Below are positions 34,431 to 44,485 of a DNA stretch of 64,000 nt, piece after piece. The notes beneath the pieces were generated by a model. It did no database searches, was not told the origin of the DNA, and saw nothing but the letters and a program-made list of their open reading frames with translations. The translations under genes and the position numbers were made by a program. This DNA is from Leguminivora glycinivorella (lineage: Eukaryota; Arthropoda; Insecta; Lepidoptera; Tortricidae). The stretch covers positions 10,843,001-10,907,000 of the forward strand of contig NC_062983.1 in NCBI RefSeq assembly GCF_023078275.1, in the 5' to 3' direction. Numbering within the stretch: the stretch's first letter is position 1; the number at the start of each line of letters is the position of its first letter.

Positions 34431-34820
34431 CTAATATGATATTTGCCAGTCGCTTTTCGGTGAAGGAAAACATCGTGAGGAAACCGGACTAATTCCAGTA
34501 AGGCCTAGTTACCCTTCGGGTTGGAAGGTAGAATGGCAGTCGCTTTCGTAAAAACTAGTGCCTACGCCAAATCTTGGGATTAGTTGTCAAAGCGGACCCC
34601 AGGCCCCCATGAGCCGTGGCAAATGCCGGGATAACGCAAGGAGGATGATGATACAAAACTCCTTGCCCATTTCTGCGGTATTGCTGCGTAGTGTTCATAA
34701 AAACAGAAAGCGGTAAATAGCAAGTGCAATCTTCGGAACGGATATTTGCTACGAAGTGTAAACGCTACGCTGCTACTACGCCGTAGGGGCAGCTTACTCG
34801 TAGCAATACGTAGACTGTGT
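34431..34820. other. No gene recognised
   Basis: Contains TTTTCGGTGAAGGAAAACATCG and CTAGTTACCCTTCGGGTTGG, phrases typical of lepidopteran LINE 3' regions. Related inverse phrases occur at 32060-32150, so part is probably LINE tail, but the boundaries are unclear. Confidence 0.4.
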
Positions 34821-35023
34821 GCGTAGCCGAATGCAGAGAAGCTCACGAAACGCTCACGATAATATCAATCAATCAATCAAATTTTTATTTGCAGATAAAT
34901 ATAATACAATGCATGCCAGACATATCTCATCCGTAGCTATCTATCTCTATCGCTCTTGCGTATTGGCGCGACAGAGCCATACTACATTTCTGCGGCGTGT
35001 CGGTGGCGTGGCATTCGGCTACG
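34821..35023. mobile_element. MITE with CGTAGCCGAATG ends, copy 3, with internal insert
   Basis: GCGTAGCCGAATG at the left, CATTCGGCTACG at the right; the body runs in inverse orientation to copies 1 and 2. An (ATCA)n tract and about 60 bp of extra sequence (about 34862-34925) interrupt it. Confidence 0.65.
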
Positions 35024-36000
35024 CCCCCTGTAGTACTTCTTGCGGAGAGAAAATTCATTATATGAAATAGTTTTATATGCTTTATCGATATGGGTGATTT
35101 TTTTCGTTAATCAAAAAAACGCATTCTGATTATCAGAACTAGTAACTTCTGCAATAGGTCTAATTTGGCAAGCAATCCTAGTCAGGTAAAAAATACGCTA
35201 TTTTAATACAAATAAATCAAGCAGCGTCCGCATAAACGCACTATTTATAACATATGCCCATACGATTAGTTGCTGTCAATCAGGGGACATGTCCGGACAT
35301 TAGGCTAAGCGCATGCGGTGACGCTATTAAAGCACAAAATGCGTCCACGTAATGAAGTTTATATTCAGCAAATACCCAAATATGGATGTGTGTCACACCG
35401 AAATGGCGTCAAACTACTGAATCTTATACACTTCCTAGTATATTGTAATGTGTAAGACGCATTAGGTACTTAAATAACATTTCAACATTTGCATTTAACT
35501 TACATGACCCAAAAATGTTACATTAGGTATTCATATAATTTTAAACAGTGAACATTTCATGAGAATCTTGCGACTTATGTTCTTTGTTGCGTAAAACATA
35601 CAAGATTGTGAGATGAGGAGTAAAACACAATTTATAAAAATCCTTTAATATTATTATGCGAATTTGCAATTTGTGGCGATTTAAATTTAAAACACTCACT
35701 TTGGTCGTTTTTTCACGTATTGACAAACTTTAAAAATTCCCACTTTTTGCTCTTGTATCGTGATGTAATAATGAGTTATTTGGACGTACATTTATTTTTT
35801 ATGTCGGGAAAAAATATTTTCCTCAGAGGTACGCACTCTTTCTAAATTCGGTATACTAAAACATATCCAAAACTTGAGTAGTTCATGTGCCCTGCCTACC
35901 CCTTTATGGGATACAGACGTAATTATATGTGAATGTATGAATGTAGCATTTCCAAAAGTAAAAAAAAATGCGAAAGGTTTTTTAATAAATTTTTGAGTAA
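35024..36000. other. No gene; includes an inverted dispersed-repeat fragment
   Basis: At 35872-35935 lies the inverse of the CACGCCTGTATCCCATAAAG repeat (AGTAGTTCATGTGC, CTACCCCTTTATGGGATACA). The remainder is AT-rich and unassigned. Confidence 0.5.
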
Positions 36001-36298
36001 TTCCCGAAAAGTTTGTACATTTGGATCACGTCTCCGATTTTGATAAAAATTGGTAGGCTGACAGAGTCTATGATGCTGAACAAGATCCACAAGGTTTTCC
36101 AAAATGTCCTAGGTAGTTGTATGAAACCTTCCCTTTCTTCCTTCTATACATTTTCGATAACAAAAAAAGAAAGTTTCATACAAACTATCTAGGACATTTT
36201 GGGAAACCTAGTAGATCTTGCTCAGCATCATGGACTCTATCAGCCTACCAATTTTTATCAAAATCGGGACGTGATCCAAGCCATTTTTCAGGAATTGC
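36001..36298. mobile_element. Fold-back element with ~120-bp arms
   Basis: GGATCACGTCTCCGATTTTG (36023) and ATCCACAAGGTTTTCCAAAA pair with CTAGGACATTTTGGGAAACC and CAAAATCGGGACGTGATCC (to 36278). Arms with moderate divergence, short AT-rich loop. No coding capacity. Confidence 0.7.
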
Positions 36299-36928
36299 TG
36301 TATTCTCGAAGTCGGTCTGACAGACGCCCGCCTAAATGCGGGTCACGCATCGACCGCGATGTGCCGCGGAGAATGTTCTCGCTCTCGGAAATTCCTTCTC
36401 ATGAGAATTTCCGCACTTTCTCGGGAATGTTCTCCTAGACGAGAAAGTGCGAGAAAGTTCAATTTTTTTGTTAACATTAAAAAAAAATACTCATAGCCTA
36501 CTTTCTCATGAAATAAACAGGTACCATTATTATTTAAGTGCATGGAGAACACTTTTTCTTAAACAAATACCTATTTAAAGTTACAGTCTAGGTATTTTTG
36601 ATTGTATTGATGCAACGTGCAACTCGTTCAAGATATTTACCATGTTTTCAACAACACTTAAGACAGTAATTAACATTCTTATCTTATCTTGCACGTGCAA
36701 AGCTACCTGCACCATCGGGGTGTTTTAGAAATTTTTATAACAATGTAACCCTTTGACCACACGTGTGTTTTTGCGGAATAGATAAGGATAACCACCCACT
36801 CCAGCAATTTCCCCACTCTATTTATCTCATAAAAATTGGTTTACTAATTGTTTACTCAGTGTCGTCAAAGCTAATACACCGAGTAGTTGAAGTTTCGCGA
36901 CAGTGATGTTACAATAATAGTTTTGAAT

Positions 36929-37012
36929 GATTCACGGTTATTTTCATTAGACTTATATTGACCGGGATCTATATCCCGGTCAATATAAGTCTAATGAAAA
37001 TAACCGTGAATC
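36929..37012. repeat. Perfect 40-bp-arm palindrome in the Penelope-like element
   Basis: Arms GATTCACGGTTATTTTCATT... and the exact inverse around a CTAT loop. It corresponds to two terminal edges fused head to head. Confidence 0.95.
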
Positions 37013-37013
37013 A

Positions 37014-37107
37014 CCTTTACCGTGATTACCTTTTTGATTTTTGTCGAGCTCCCGATATTTCGACGCAGTTGCATGCATCATGATCACGGAAAACTGACGA
37101 AGGCGGG
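37014..37107 (-). repeat. Penelope-like terminal segment, inverted copy
   Basis: Inverse of 37525-37620. On the minus strand a 6-bp stem (GATGCA/TGCGTC, one G-U pair, loop TGCAAC) preceded by TGATCAT is followed by GAAATATCGGG at about 37042-37088. Confidence 0.8.
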
Positions 37108-37521
37108 TGTTCTTACATAGGGCAGACCAAGGCTGCAGTCAAAAAGAACGATACTCGCAAGTCTGCTATTGCTCAACATCTCATTGAGTCGGGTGCAAAT
37201 CATTGGATCGCGCTGCATAGTCCTAAGGTAATTTCGACGGAACGCCACTACATACCGAGATTGGTAAGAGAAGCCATTGAGATTCACAAATATAAAAATT
37301 TCAATCGTGAGGATGGCTTCAAACTATCTAATGTATGGAATCCAGTGATTTGTTTGTGTAAAAAACCGGTGAAGTCAGAATTGAACAAACGTAGTGACAC
37401 TGTGAGTGTAGTGTGTTTGGACAGACCATCGAGTGTGAATGCGACCAGTGGTAACGCTGAAAGTGAACGCAGCCGACGCGCACGAAGGAGGGTAGATCGC
37501 GCGCTGTCTATGCAACTTTAA
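37108..37521 (+). pseudogene. Penelope-like GIY-YIG endonuclease domain, C-terminal part
   Basis: Reading from 37108 the frame gives Ser-Tyr-Ile-Gly-Gln-Thr-Lys (37111-37131), the second half of the GIY-YIG signature. A Lys-Ser-Ala-Ile-Ala-Gln-His-Leu block follows near 37158, then Glu-Arg-His-Tyr and Arg-Leu-Val-Arg-Glu-Ala-Ile-Glu-Ile-His-Lys (37236-37290), then Phe-Asn-Arg-Glu-Asp-Gly-Phe-Lys-Leu-Ser-Asn (37299-37331). These are the hallmarks of the nicking endonuclease that follows the RT in Penelope-like elements. The first half of the GIY signature and all of the RT are absent: coding similarity begins at the junction with the inverted terminal segment. It has no stop until 37519-37521, so the fragment is well preserved. 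Confidence 0.88.
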
Positions 37522-37524
37522 CAT

Positions 37525-37640
37525 CCACCCGCCTTCGTCAGTTTTCCGTGATCATGATGCATGCAACTGCGTCGAAATATCGGGAGCTCGACAAAAATCA
37601 AAAAGGTAATCACGGTCTATATCCCCGTCAATATAAGTCT
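37525..37640 (+). repeat. Penelope-like terminal segment, direct copy
   Basis: CACCCGCCTTCGTCAG, TGATCATGATGCATGC, GAAATATCGGGAGC, then CAATATAAGTCT at the element edge. The right edge joins the target duplication at 37641. Confidence 0.8.
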
Positions 37641-37662
37641 AGTGATGTTACATATTCAAAAT

Positions 37663-37837
37663 GAAGAAAAGTAAAGTTTTTGAATATTTCAGAACTATAA
37701 CGGACGATGGCCGTGTTAAATTTGTGTGTTTGTTTTGCGATGCAATGTATACTTGCAAAAATGCGACGAGATTCGTGCGAACTGTAGCAAATGTCCAGTC
37801 GATGTTAAACGAGATTTTGAAAAAAAAAGGAAGATAA
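37663..37837 (+). pseudogene. hAT transposase BED zinc-finger remnant
   Basis: From ATG at 37663 the peptide begins Met-Lys-Lys-Ser-Lys-Val-Phe-Glu-Tyr-Phe. A Cys-Leu-Phe-Cys pair (about 37726-37737) and Lys-Asn-Ala-Thr-Arg (about 37756-37770) follow. After a frameshift near 37775 the paired Cys-Ser-Lys-Cys and Lys-Arg-Asp-Phe can be read. This order fits a BED-type finger at the N-terminus of a hAT transposase, although the final metal ligands are Cys rather than the usual His/Cys set. No DDE catalytic part or dimerisation domain follows. The start codon lies 10 bases after the Penelope-like target duplication, so that element landed just ahead of the gene. Confidence 0.6.
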
Positions 37838-38731
37838 AGAAACGTACCAAAACAACCACCCAGGATTCTCAGGAGGTCCCAAAAAATGTATAGAAGAGAA
37901 CTGTGTTAACAATGACAGTGCTGAAACTATACTTCGTGCTAAAATTATTGTAGTACTATTTATTTGAACTGTTGATTTTGTTAAATATATATGACATTAC
38001 GTCTACTTACCTACATTATTCCAGATTCTTGTTCCTATAGTTGATTTTTATGTTATATAATTGTATTTTCCTGTGTTTATTCACTTTTTATTTTATTGTT
38101 GATTTTTTGAATACTAACTTTGATTGTTTTGTATACCTTCTGTACTTTTTGATGATTAAATTATTAAAAAATATGTATATTGAAAGTTATTTTATTAGTA
38201 TAAAACACCTTCCCCCACCTTGTTATCGTATAGTATAGTTATAAAAAGTAGGGGAGAATGTTCCCGGGAATATTCTTGTGGACAAGCGGAATTTGATATG
38301 GTAACGCTCAGAATTACTTCAAGACAAAGTTACTTTACCGCAACCAATAATACTATATATAGGCGACAATCATTTATGCAAGAAAAGTCACAAAATGTAC
38401 TTAGTCAATGTGCATTCTAAATAAAACGGATGAAAGAATATGCGAGCAAGTTCTCGAGAACCTTCTCGTGAGAACGTTCGCAAGAACATGCTTGGAAATT
38501 TCCCAAGATAGTAGAGAATTTTACCCTTAGAATATGTTGTTCCCTTTTAAATGTGTGTCAATGTATTTTAAAGCCGTATAAGAAGAAATACAAATAAACA
38601 AATATCAAAATATGTGCAGAATGTATGTACTTTCTCGGATATTCTCGTTGCGGAGAAAGTTCCCGAGAATGTTCTCGCTATATTCTCCTGTTCGCGAATG
38701 TTCTCGAGAACGGCCCATCTCTACGCATCTA

Positions 38732-39079
38732 TCAAGCGCCGCGCGCGTTGTTTCCTTTATTATGGCCATTCATTCGCGTTCACTTTGTCCTTTTATTGAA
38801 TATCCGTTGCGATAATGTATGGTCGGCCTTTCAAAACAATGGGGTTTGTTGTCGGACAAGGGGATTTGCCGCATTAATCTAACATGAATTAGCCGCTAAC
38901 ACAGGCTTTTTAGAATGAACAAAGAATGAGAGTACTTACTTCCACTCTGAACTACTTACTGAACCGTGATGATCTGAATGGGATCTTGGCTTTCGAACCC
39001 ACAGATCACCACGCTTTTCTGTCATAAGCAGATTCTATTCAGTTGACAGCGCTAAGTTCGTTAAGACTTACATCACGAC
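38732..39079. other. No gene recognised
   Basis: Non-coding; GC-rich over the first 40 bases, otherwise unremarkable. Confidence 0.4.
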
Positions 39080-40245
39080 GTCTTTTTAGAGGAGCATAAT
39101 ATGATGTCCATCCATACCTTAGATCAAATAATAACAAAATACATAGAAAATAAATACCCCCTATATATAGCCTTTATAGACTACTCGAAAGCCTTCAATA
39201 GCATCACACATAGCTCTATCTGGCGAGCTCTGAAAACATGTAAAATCAACAAAACATACATAAACATCCTAATAAAGATCTATAGCCAAAGTGTAAGCCG
39301 AGTGAAGATGGAAAGAAAAAGAGAGGAGATATCTATAGGCAAAGGTGTCCGACAAGGAGATCCACTCTCACCGAAACTGTTCATAGCAGTACTAGAGGAA
39401 GTTTTCAAGAATATACAGTGGAAGAATAAAGGAATCGCTATACTTGAAAAACGGCTGACCCATCTACGCTTTGCAGATGATATAATCATCTTTGCGGAAT
39501 CTGCAACCCAACTAGAAGACATGATGAATACTCTTGACAAGGAGAGCAAGAAAGTAGGACTACACATGAACACATCTAAGACAAAAGCCATGACCAACAG
39601 TCGAAGAAGATTAATTAATGTGGCAGGGACTGAAATCGATTATGTTAAGGAATACATATACTTGGGAAAACAGATATCCTTTAGCCCATCTAATAACAGA
39701 CGCATAAACATAGCCTGGAAAAAGTTTTGATCCCAGAAGGAAATCTTGAAAGGCGAATACAGTATTGCCCATAAGAAAATCGTAATGGATACCTGTATCC
39801 TACCTAGTCTAACTTACGGAAGTCAAACTTGGACATACACAGATAAAATACGAAAATCTATACGGCCTGTCAACGATCTATGGAGAGGAGTATATTGAAT
39901 ATTAGGAAAATACAGAAAATTAGAAGCGAAATAATACGTCAAAAAACCAAACTTACAGATGCTCTCCAACAATGTCTTCATCTAAAATGGCACTGGGCAG
40001 GTCATGTATCCAGATATGGGGACAAAAGATGGACCCTAGAAGCAACAAAATGGACCGGACCCGTAGGACGGAGACGCCCAGGAAAACCACAAAAAAAGCG
40101 GATAGACGATATCTCCGCTGTTGCAGGAAAAGATTGGCTCCGGAAAGCCCAAGACAGGGACAAGTGGAGGAAAAACGAGGAGGCTTTTACCCAACAGATG
40201 GGATCTACAGTCAGTCTAAAAAGAAAGGAAAAATAACACACAACC
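39080..40245 (+). pseudogene. RTE-like LINE ORF2, second locus, broken
   Basis: 5'-truncated within the RT. It has Phe-Ile-Asp-Tyr-Ser-Lys-Ala-Phe near 39173-39196, Gly-Val-Arg-Gln-Gly-Asp-Pro-Leu-Ser-Pro near 39344, catalytic Phe-Ala-Asp-Asp at 39470-39481, and a Tyr-Leu-Gly block near 39659. An in-frame TGA at 39728-39730 and a frameshift near 39870 interrupt it. The C-terminal region resumes at 39880 with Trp-Ala-Gly-His near 39991, Gly-Arg-Arg-Arg-Pro-Gly-Lys-Pro near 40072 and Asp-Lys-Trp-Arg-Lys, ending at a stop at 40234-40236. It is related to the LINE at 7254-10020 but clearly a different family. Its 3' UTR is split: a 2.4-kb element follows, and the tail resumes at 42672-42722. Confidence 0.85.
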
Positions 40246-41009
40246 AGGCCCCAATTTCATATAGGTGACAGGTGCGACAATTGTCACAAAATATTACATA
40301 TGTAGAATTATTGGTTTCACCACGCTGACAGGTGCGACAATTGTAGAATACAATTGTCACGACTAACCATAGGGATAAATGTATCAAATTTTTAATAGTA
40401 GTTGACTCAAATAGCAATAAGTAAATTTATTTAATGGATATTTTCATGTTTATTGGCTGACTATAAATATAAATGCCTTTGTTAACTTCGATAAAACTTA
40501 TTTAAAACTATTCATTACCTAAATCCTCTCCCACCATTATATAATTTTCTTCGGTAAAATTATTTATGTGTATCAAGTAGGCATTGGTTGTGTTAGTATT
40601 TTGTTTCAAAAACAATATTGCAGTATGGATATAATAAGAAAGATGACTATCTTAAAATTGATTTCCGACCGCAAATTCGTGTTATTTGATAAATTTGATA
40701 ACAAATTAACATCCGCAATGAAAGTTAATACTTAAATATAAAGGAATAGCTCAACGTTTGATTGAAACGGGTGTATGGCAAAGAAATACAAATATCTAAG
40801 ATATATACCTAACTTGGCACTATACTAAGTATTTAAAAAAGTTTGAATTATTAATTATTAAGATATATAAAATTTATTTCTTATAAACGTGAATAAAAGA
40901 AGAAAAAGTAAAAACATTGACCATTACTGCAATAAAAATATACAAATAACAAATAAAACAAATTAAAGCTATTCTAAACTAATTTAGTTAAAATGCTTAA
41001 CTAAACTAA

Positions 41010-41210
41010 AAATTATAAATTTAAATAGATATCATACACGAAAGAAAAAACGACAAGGCCCACTGGTGGCCGAGCCGGGAATCGAACCCGGGTCTTCAGC
41101 TTACGCGGCTAACCGCGGCGGCTGAAGACCGGGTTCGATTCCCGGCTCGGCCACCAGTGGGCCTTGTCGTTTTTTCTTTCGTGTATGATATCTATTTAAA
41201 TTTATAATTT
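41010..41210. repeat. Near-perfect SINE-derived palindrome, ~90-bp arms
   Basis: Left arm 41010-41100 and right arm 41121-41210 differ by a single-base indel; the loop is 20 bp. Each arm holds the 3' half of a tRNA-like head (GGGTTCGATTCCCGG) and the trailing CCTTGTCGTTTTTTCTTTCG typical of the SINE also seen at 45985. It lies within the 40247 element. Confidence 0.95.
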
Positions 41211-41428
41211 ATATATAGTAGTGTGACTACTTGAAAAAAGAACAAATCAAAAAATATTCAATAAAATAATTTGATTTGTTCCCTAGTTGTAAACTAAAAA
41301 TATTTGAATTTGGAATTCGGTGTACCTAAATACGAAGGTAACTCGTTCATTTAAAAACGCTCAATTTGAGGGTATTTGTATAAAATAATATTAATGATAG
41401 CTATTTAGGTACATAGTATGTAGTATTT

Positions 41429-42003
41429 TTAGGGTTCCGTAGTCAACTAGGAACCCTTATAGTTTCGCCATGTCTGTCTGTCCGTCCGTCCGTCCGTCCG
41501 TCCGTCCGTCCGTCCGTCCGTCCGTCCGTCCGTCCGTCCGCGGATAATCTCAGTAACCGTCAGCACTAGAAAGCTGAAATTTGGTACCAATATGTATATC
41601 AATCACGCCAACAAAGTGCAAAAATAAAAAATGGAAAAAAATGTTTTATTAGGGTACCCCCTACATGTAAAGTGGGGGCTGATATTTTTTTCATTCCAAC
41701 CCCAACGTGTGATATATTGTTGGATAGGTATTTAAAAATGAATAAGGGTTTACTAAGATTGTTTTTTGATAATATTAATATTTTCGGAAATAATCGCTCC
41801 TAAAGGAAAAAAAAGTGCGTCCCCCCCCTCTAACTTTTGAACCATATGTTTAAAAAATATGAAAAAAATCACAAAAGTAGAACTTTATAAAGACTTTCTA
41901 GGAAAATTGTTTTGAACTTGATAGGTTCAGTAGTTTTTGAGAAAAATACGGAAAACTACGGAACCCTACACTGAGCGTGGCCCGACACGCTCTTGGCCGG
42001 TTT
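41429..42003 (-). repeat. Dispersed repeat with GGAC microsatellite, copy 2
   Basis: Inverse of 1-553. It starts TAGGGTTCCGTAGTCAAC, has (CCGT)n at about 41478-41540, and ends CACGCTCTTGGCCGGTT. It is nested in the 40247 element. Confidence 0.88.
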
Positions 42004-42671
42004 TTATGATACATAAGTTTAAAAACACAATTTAGTATAATAATACATATAACGTAGAGAAATCTTAAAAATATACCTAAGTAGGTACTAATAATGTCAC
42101 GAAGGGGCCAATAGCGTTTACTAACAGCAACACTCTTAACTAATAATCGGTAGGCTTTATGCCCTTGTAATAAGGTACTAACATTGCTGCCGATGGTACA
42201 ATGATAAAAATAAATTGAGATATCCGTGGTTTGCTACAAATTTAATTTCATATTTACGTAGCATTATTGAAACTTATATCGACGGCGAAGTAACAGGAAC
42301 TCCTAACGAAGTACGAAAACCTAAGTAGGAATTACTGTCACTATCACTAATAGTGTTACTATACTACTCGCAAGGGCAGCCATTTTGAACAACGCGTATG
42401 TCAACCACAAATTACTACAATTGTCACACAATTCGACACATCTTAATCCTCCTGTCGAGATTCACCGACAATTCTACAAATATGTCGCCTAGAAATAATA
42501 ATTATTGTTTCACAACATAATTGTAATACATACAATTGTAGCAAAATGCCTGTCATGTTTGTAAGCAATTCTATAGAAAATATTTTATAAAATTGTAATT
42601 TGTCACCTGTCATCGACAATTGTCGCTCGACATATGTCACTGACAATTGTAGCCTTTTTGAAACAGGGGCC

Positions 42672-42722
42672 AGACTGTAGAAGAAACGAAGCTCAAATAA
42701 ATAAATATAAATAAATAAATAT
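42672..42722 (+). repeat. 3' tail of the second RTE-like LINE
   Basis: AGACTGTAGAAGAAACGAAG followed by (AAAT)n at 42697-42722. This is the terminal sequence expected for the LINE of 39080-40245, displaced by the inserted element. Confidence 0.75.
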
Positions 42723-42805
42723 GATGTCCGGACCGTCTTTGGTAGTTTGTTCCAAAATGCGTCTTTGTCTGAACTTCGAACTACGTGCCAAAACCAGGTA
42801 TTTTG

Positions 42806-43244
42806 TAGTATTTGACATAAAAAACTATATTTATAGATTTTGGGTATAAAAAGTGTATTTTGACTACGTATTTTCGATTAAAAATTTGTGTAATTTTTTA
42901 TTTATTTTGGCCACCGAAAACGATGAAGTGACGTCATCGAATTCGAACCTTATTACTGCATGTCAAAACAATCACTGACAAATTGAACTTTATGTCTTCA
43001 TACTTAAAAAGTCAGAAAATGTTGTTTTTAAATAGAATGACCTGATGCACAGTTAATCTGTAGATTAATATGACTGTGTTGTTTTCGCCTGATTATGTAA
43101 AAGTATACTTTAAAAATATTTTTTTGCTGTTATAGTCATAATAAAATATGGTAAAATATGATAATATTTTATTTCGGTGAATTGGACAGTGCTTAATCGT
43201 ATAAGACAGACTTCAAAAAAGGGTCAAGTAGCTTATTGAGAATA
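42806..43244. repeat. Dispersed repeat, copy 2 of the 18295 family
   Basis: Uninterrupted relative of 18295-18837, with the same blocks and without the 138-bp MITE. Confidence 0.75.
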
Positions 43245-43806
43245 GACTAAATCAACAGGGCATTAAAACAAAACTTAACTATGAGCTAAACAACAGTGAA
43301 CCTACTAAGTAAATTATCAAAATATAAAAGTGAACCTATTTTGCTAATCCGCGAATGATATTCTTAACGTGCTAGTCAATCAGTGCTAACCCGTTATACT
43401 TATTTTCGTATTTAATACATGCATTAAGTTCTACGCCACGACAACAAAAAAAGCCATAAAAAGACTCCTAATACTTGATTTTGCCCTCCAACTTCACACT
43501 TCACAAATAACCCGTGCAACGGCACCGATTCCAAATGCATCCTCATTAATGGGCTCGTCTGCGGGTGACGTTCTAATTTACGCGACATCGCCTCGATCCC
43601 GGAGGAATTGGCTGAATTCATTCCACATTTTCGATTAGTTTTAATAAGTCTTATTTTTTTACAACGTATAGGTGTCTACTACTGTTAGTCCGAGATTATT
43701 CTGAAATAGATAATAGATTTTATTGCATTTAAACATTCTTATTTAGTTAAGAAACTTTTTTTTAAAAGTTTAAATAGGTAGTCGTTGGACCACGATCACA
43801 CCTGTA
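43245..43806. other. No gene recognised
   Basis: AT-rich, non-coding. Confidence 0.4.
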
Positions 43807-43916
43807 GGGACGTCAGTCTTCCGCGACCACGGCCAGTGCAACCTGGCTGAAACGTTGGGAAAAAAGGTAAAAATAATGTTAATTAATCGCGTTCGACCTG
43901 TATGTGACTTTAAATA
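43807..43916 (+). repeat. Penelope-like terminal-repeat fragment (4.7-kb family)
   Basis: Matches 5090-5200: GACGTCAGTCTTCCGCGACC, the GGCCAG/CTGGC hairpin, then GAAACGTTGGG and GCGTTCGACCTGTATGTGAC. A solitary fragment. Confidence 0.7.
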
Positions 43917-44485
43917 TTGGTTTATACCCGTTCTCACAACTATAACCCTCTTTGTCTGTGTACTTATGCAAATATATTGCCAGCGAAGATTAGATGCGTG
44001 CAATTTTTCCATGCTTTCCTTCAATGCCCTATCACATGGTGCCTTAGTATCCTTGCTTGGTTAGAGTATAGAAACATCTACCTGTAAGATTTGATCCTAA
44101 CTCATTTTGAGTCCTGTCGTCGGTGTATTTTGTTCTTTCAATTTAAAGTAACGTTTAGTTGATTTGTAACTAAAACTAAAGGTGCTTTAAATCAACCAAA
44201 AATATATAGAGACTGAAACTAAAGGTGTTCAGATCAACCAAACGTTTCAGCTCGCAGCACTGCATATATCTGTAGAAGCGAACACATATTTGGTGGCGGT
44301 GGCGGAGCAATGTTTACCGCAAACGTTATAAATGAGTACACGTAACGGTCACCACAAATACGTGCAAATCAAATTTCACACATTCGATGAATACTGTGCG
44401 CTAATACACATTAGTTATTCTGTGGTTTTAGGCAAATTTGAGCAAATAGCACACAAACGTATAGTATGAAACAGTCTGTATAGTA
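43917..44485. other. No gene recognised
   Basis: Non-coding. AACTAAAGGTG is repeated near 44173 and 44217. The last two bases are the TA target of the mariner element. Confidence 0.4.

Larger units (their letters stand above)
36914..37640 (+). mobile_element. Penelope-like retroelement fragment, 12-bp TSD
   Basis: Flanked by AGTGATGTTACA at 36902-36913 and 37641-37652. Structure from the left: a palindrome (36929-37012), an inverted terminal segment (37014-37107), a GIY-YIG coding fragment (37108-37521), then the same terminal segment in direct orientation (37525-37640). Inverted-plus-direct terminal repeats and long target duplications are known features of Penelope-like elements. The reverse transcriptase is missing entirely, so this is a severely 5'-truncated copy. 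Confidence 0.85.
36354..38723 (+). mobile_element. Decayed hAT element hosting a Penelope-like element
   Basis: The right end is CGGCCCATCTCTA (38711-38723), a hAT-like terminus in inverse. The left end (CCGCGATGTGCCG) matches it imperfectly. Flanks CGCATCGA (36346-36353) and CGCATCTA (38724-38731) would be an 8-bp duplication with one change. Both subterminal zones (36363-36455; 38250-38720) are dense in GAGAATGTTCTC-like palindromes, and a BED-finger remnant starts at 37663. A 727-bp Penelope-like element splits it at 36914-37640. The left boundary is the least certain part. Confidence 0.6.
40247..42671. mobile_element. 2.4-kb element with GGCCCC ends in the LINE 3' UTR
   Basis: GGCCCCAATTTCA (40247) and TGAAACAGGGGCC (to 42671) form an imperfect inverted end. 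Subterminal zones on both sides repeat ACAATTGT and TGTCACCTGTC-like phrases (40265-40375; 42405-42655). The LINE tail continues directly after it. A 3-bp CAG repeat is possible at the junctions. It carries no transposase. It holds two further repeats: 41010-41210 and 41429-42003. Confidence 0.65.

Noticed and set aside
37042..37580. Canonical active hammerhead ribozyme
   Set aside because: The hairpin and GAAA are there, but the upstream catalytic box is not CTGATGA, so activity cannot be claimed.
41075..41160. tRNA gene in the palindrome
   Set aside because: Only the 3' half of a tRNA-like sequence is present, in two inverted copies.
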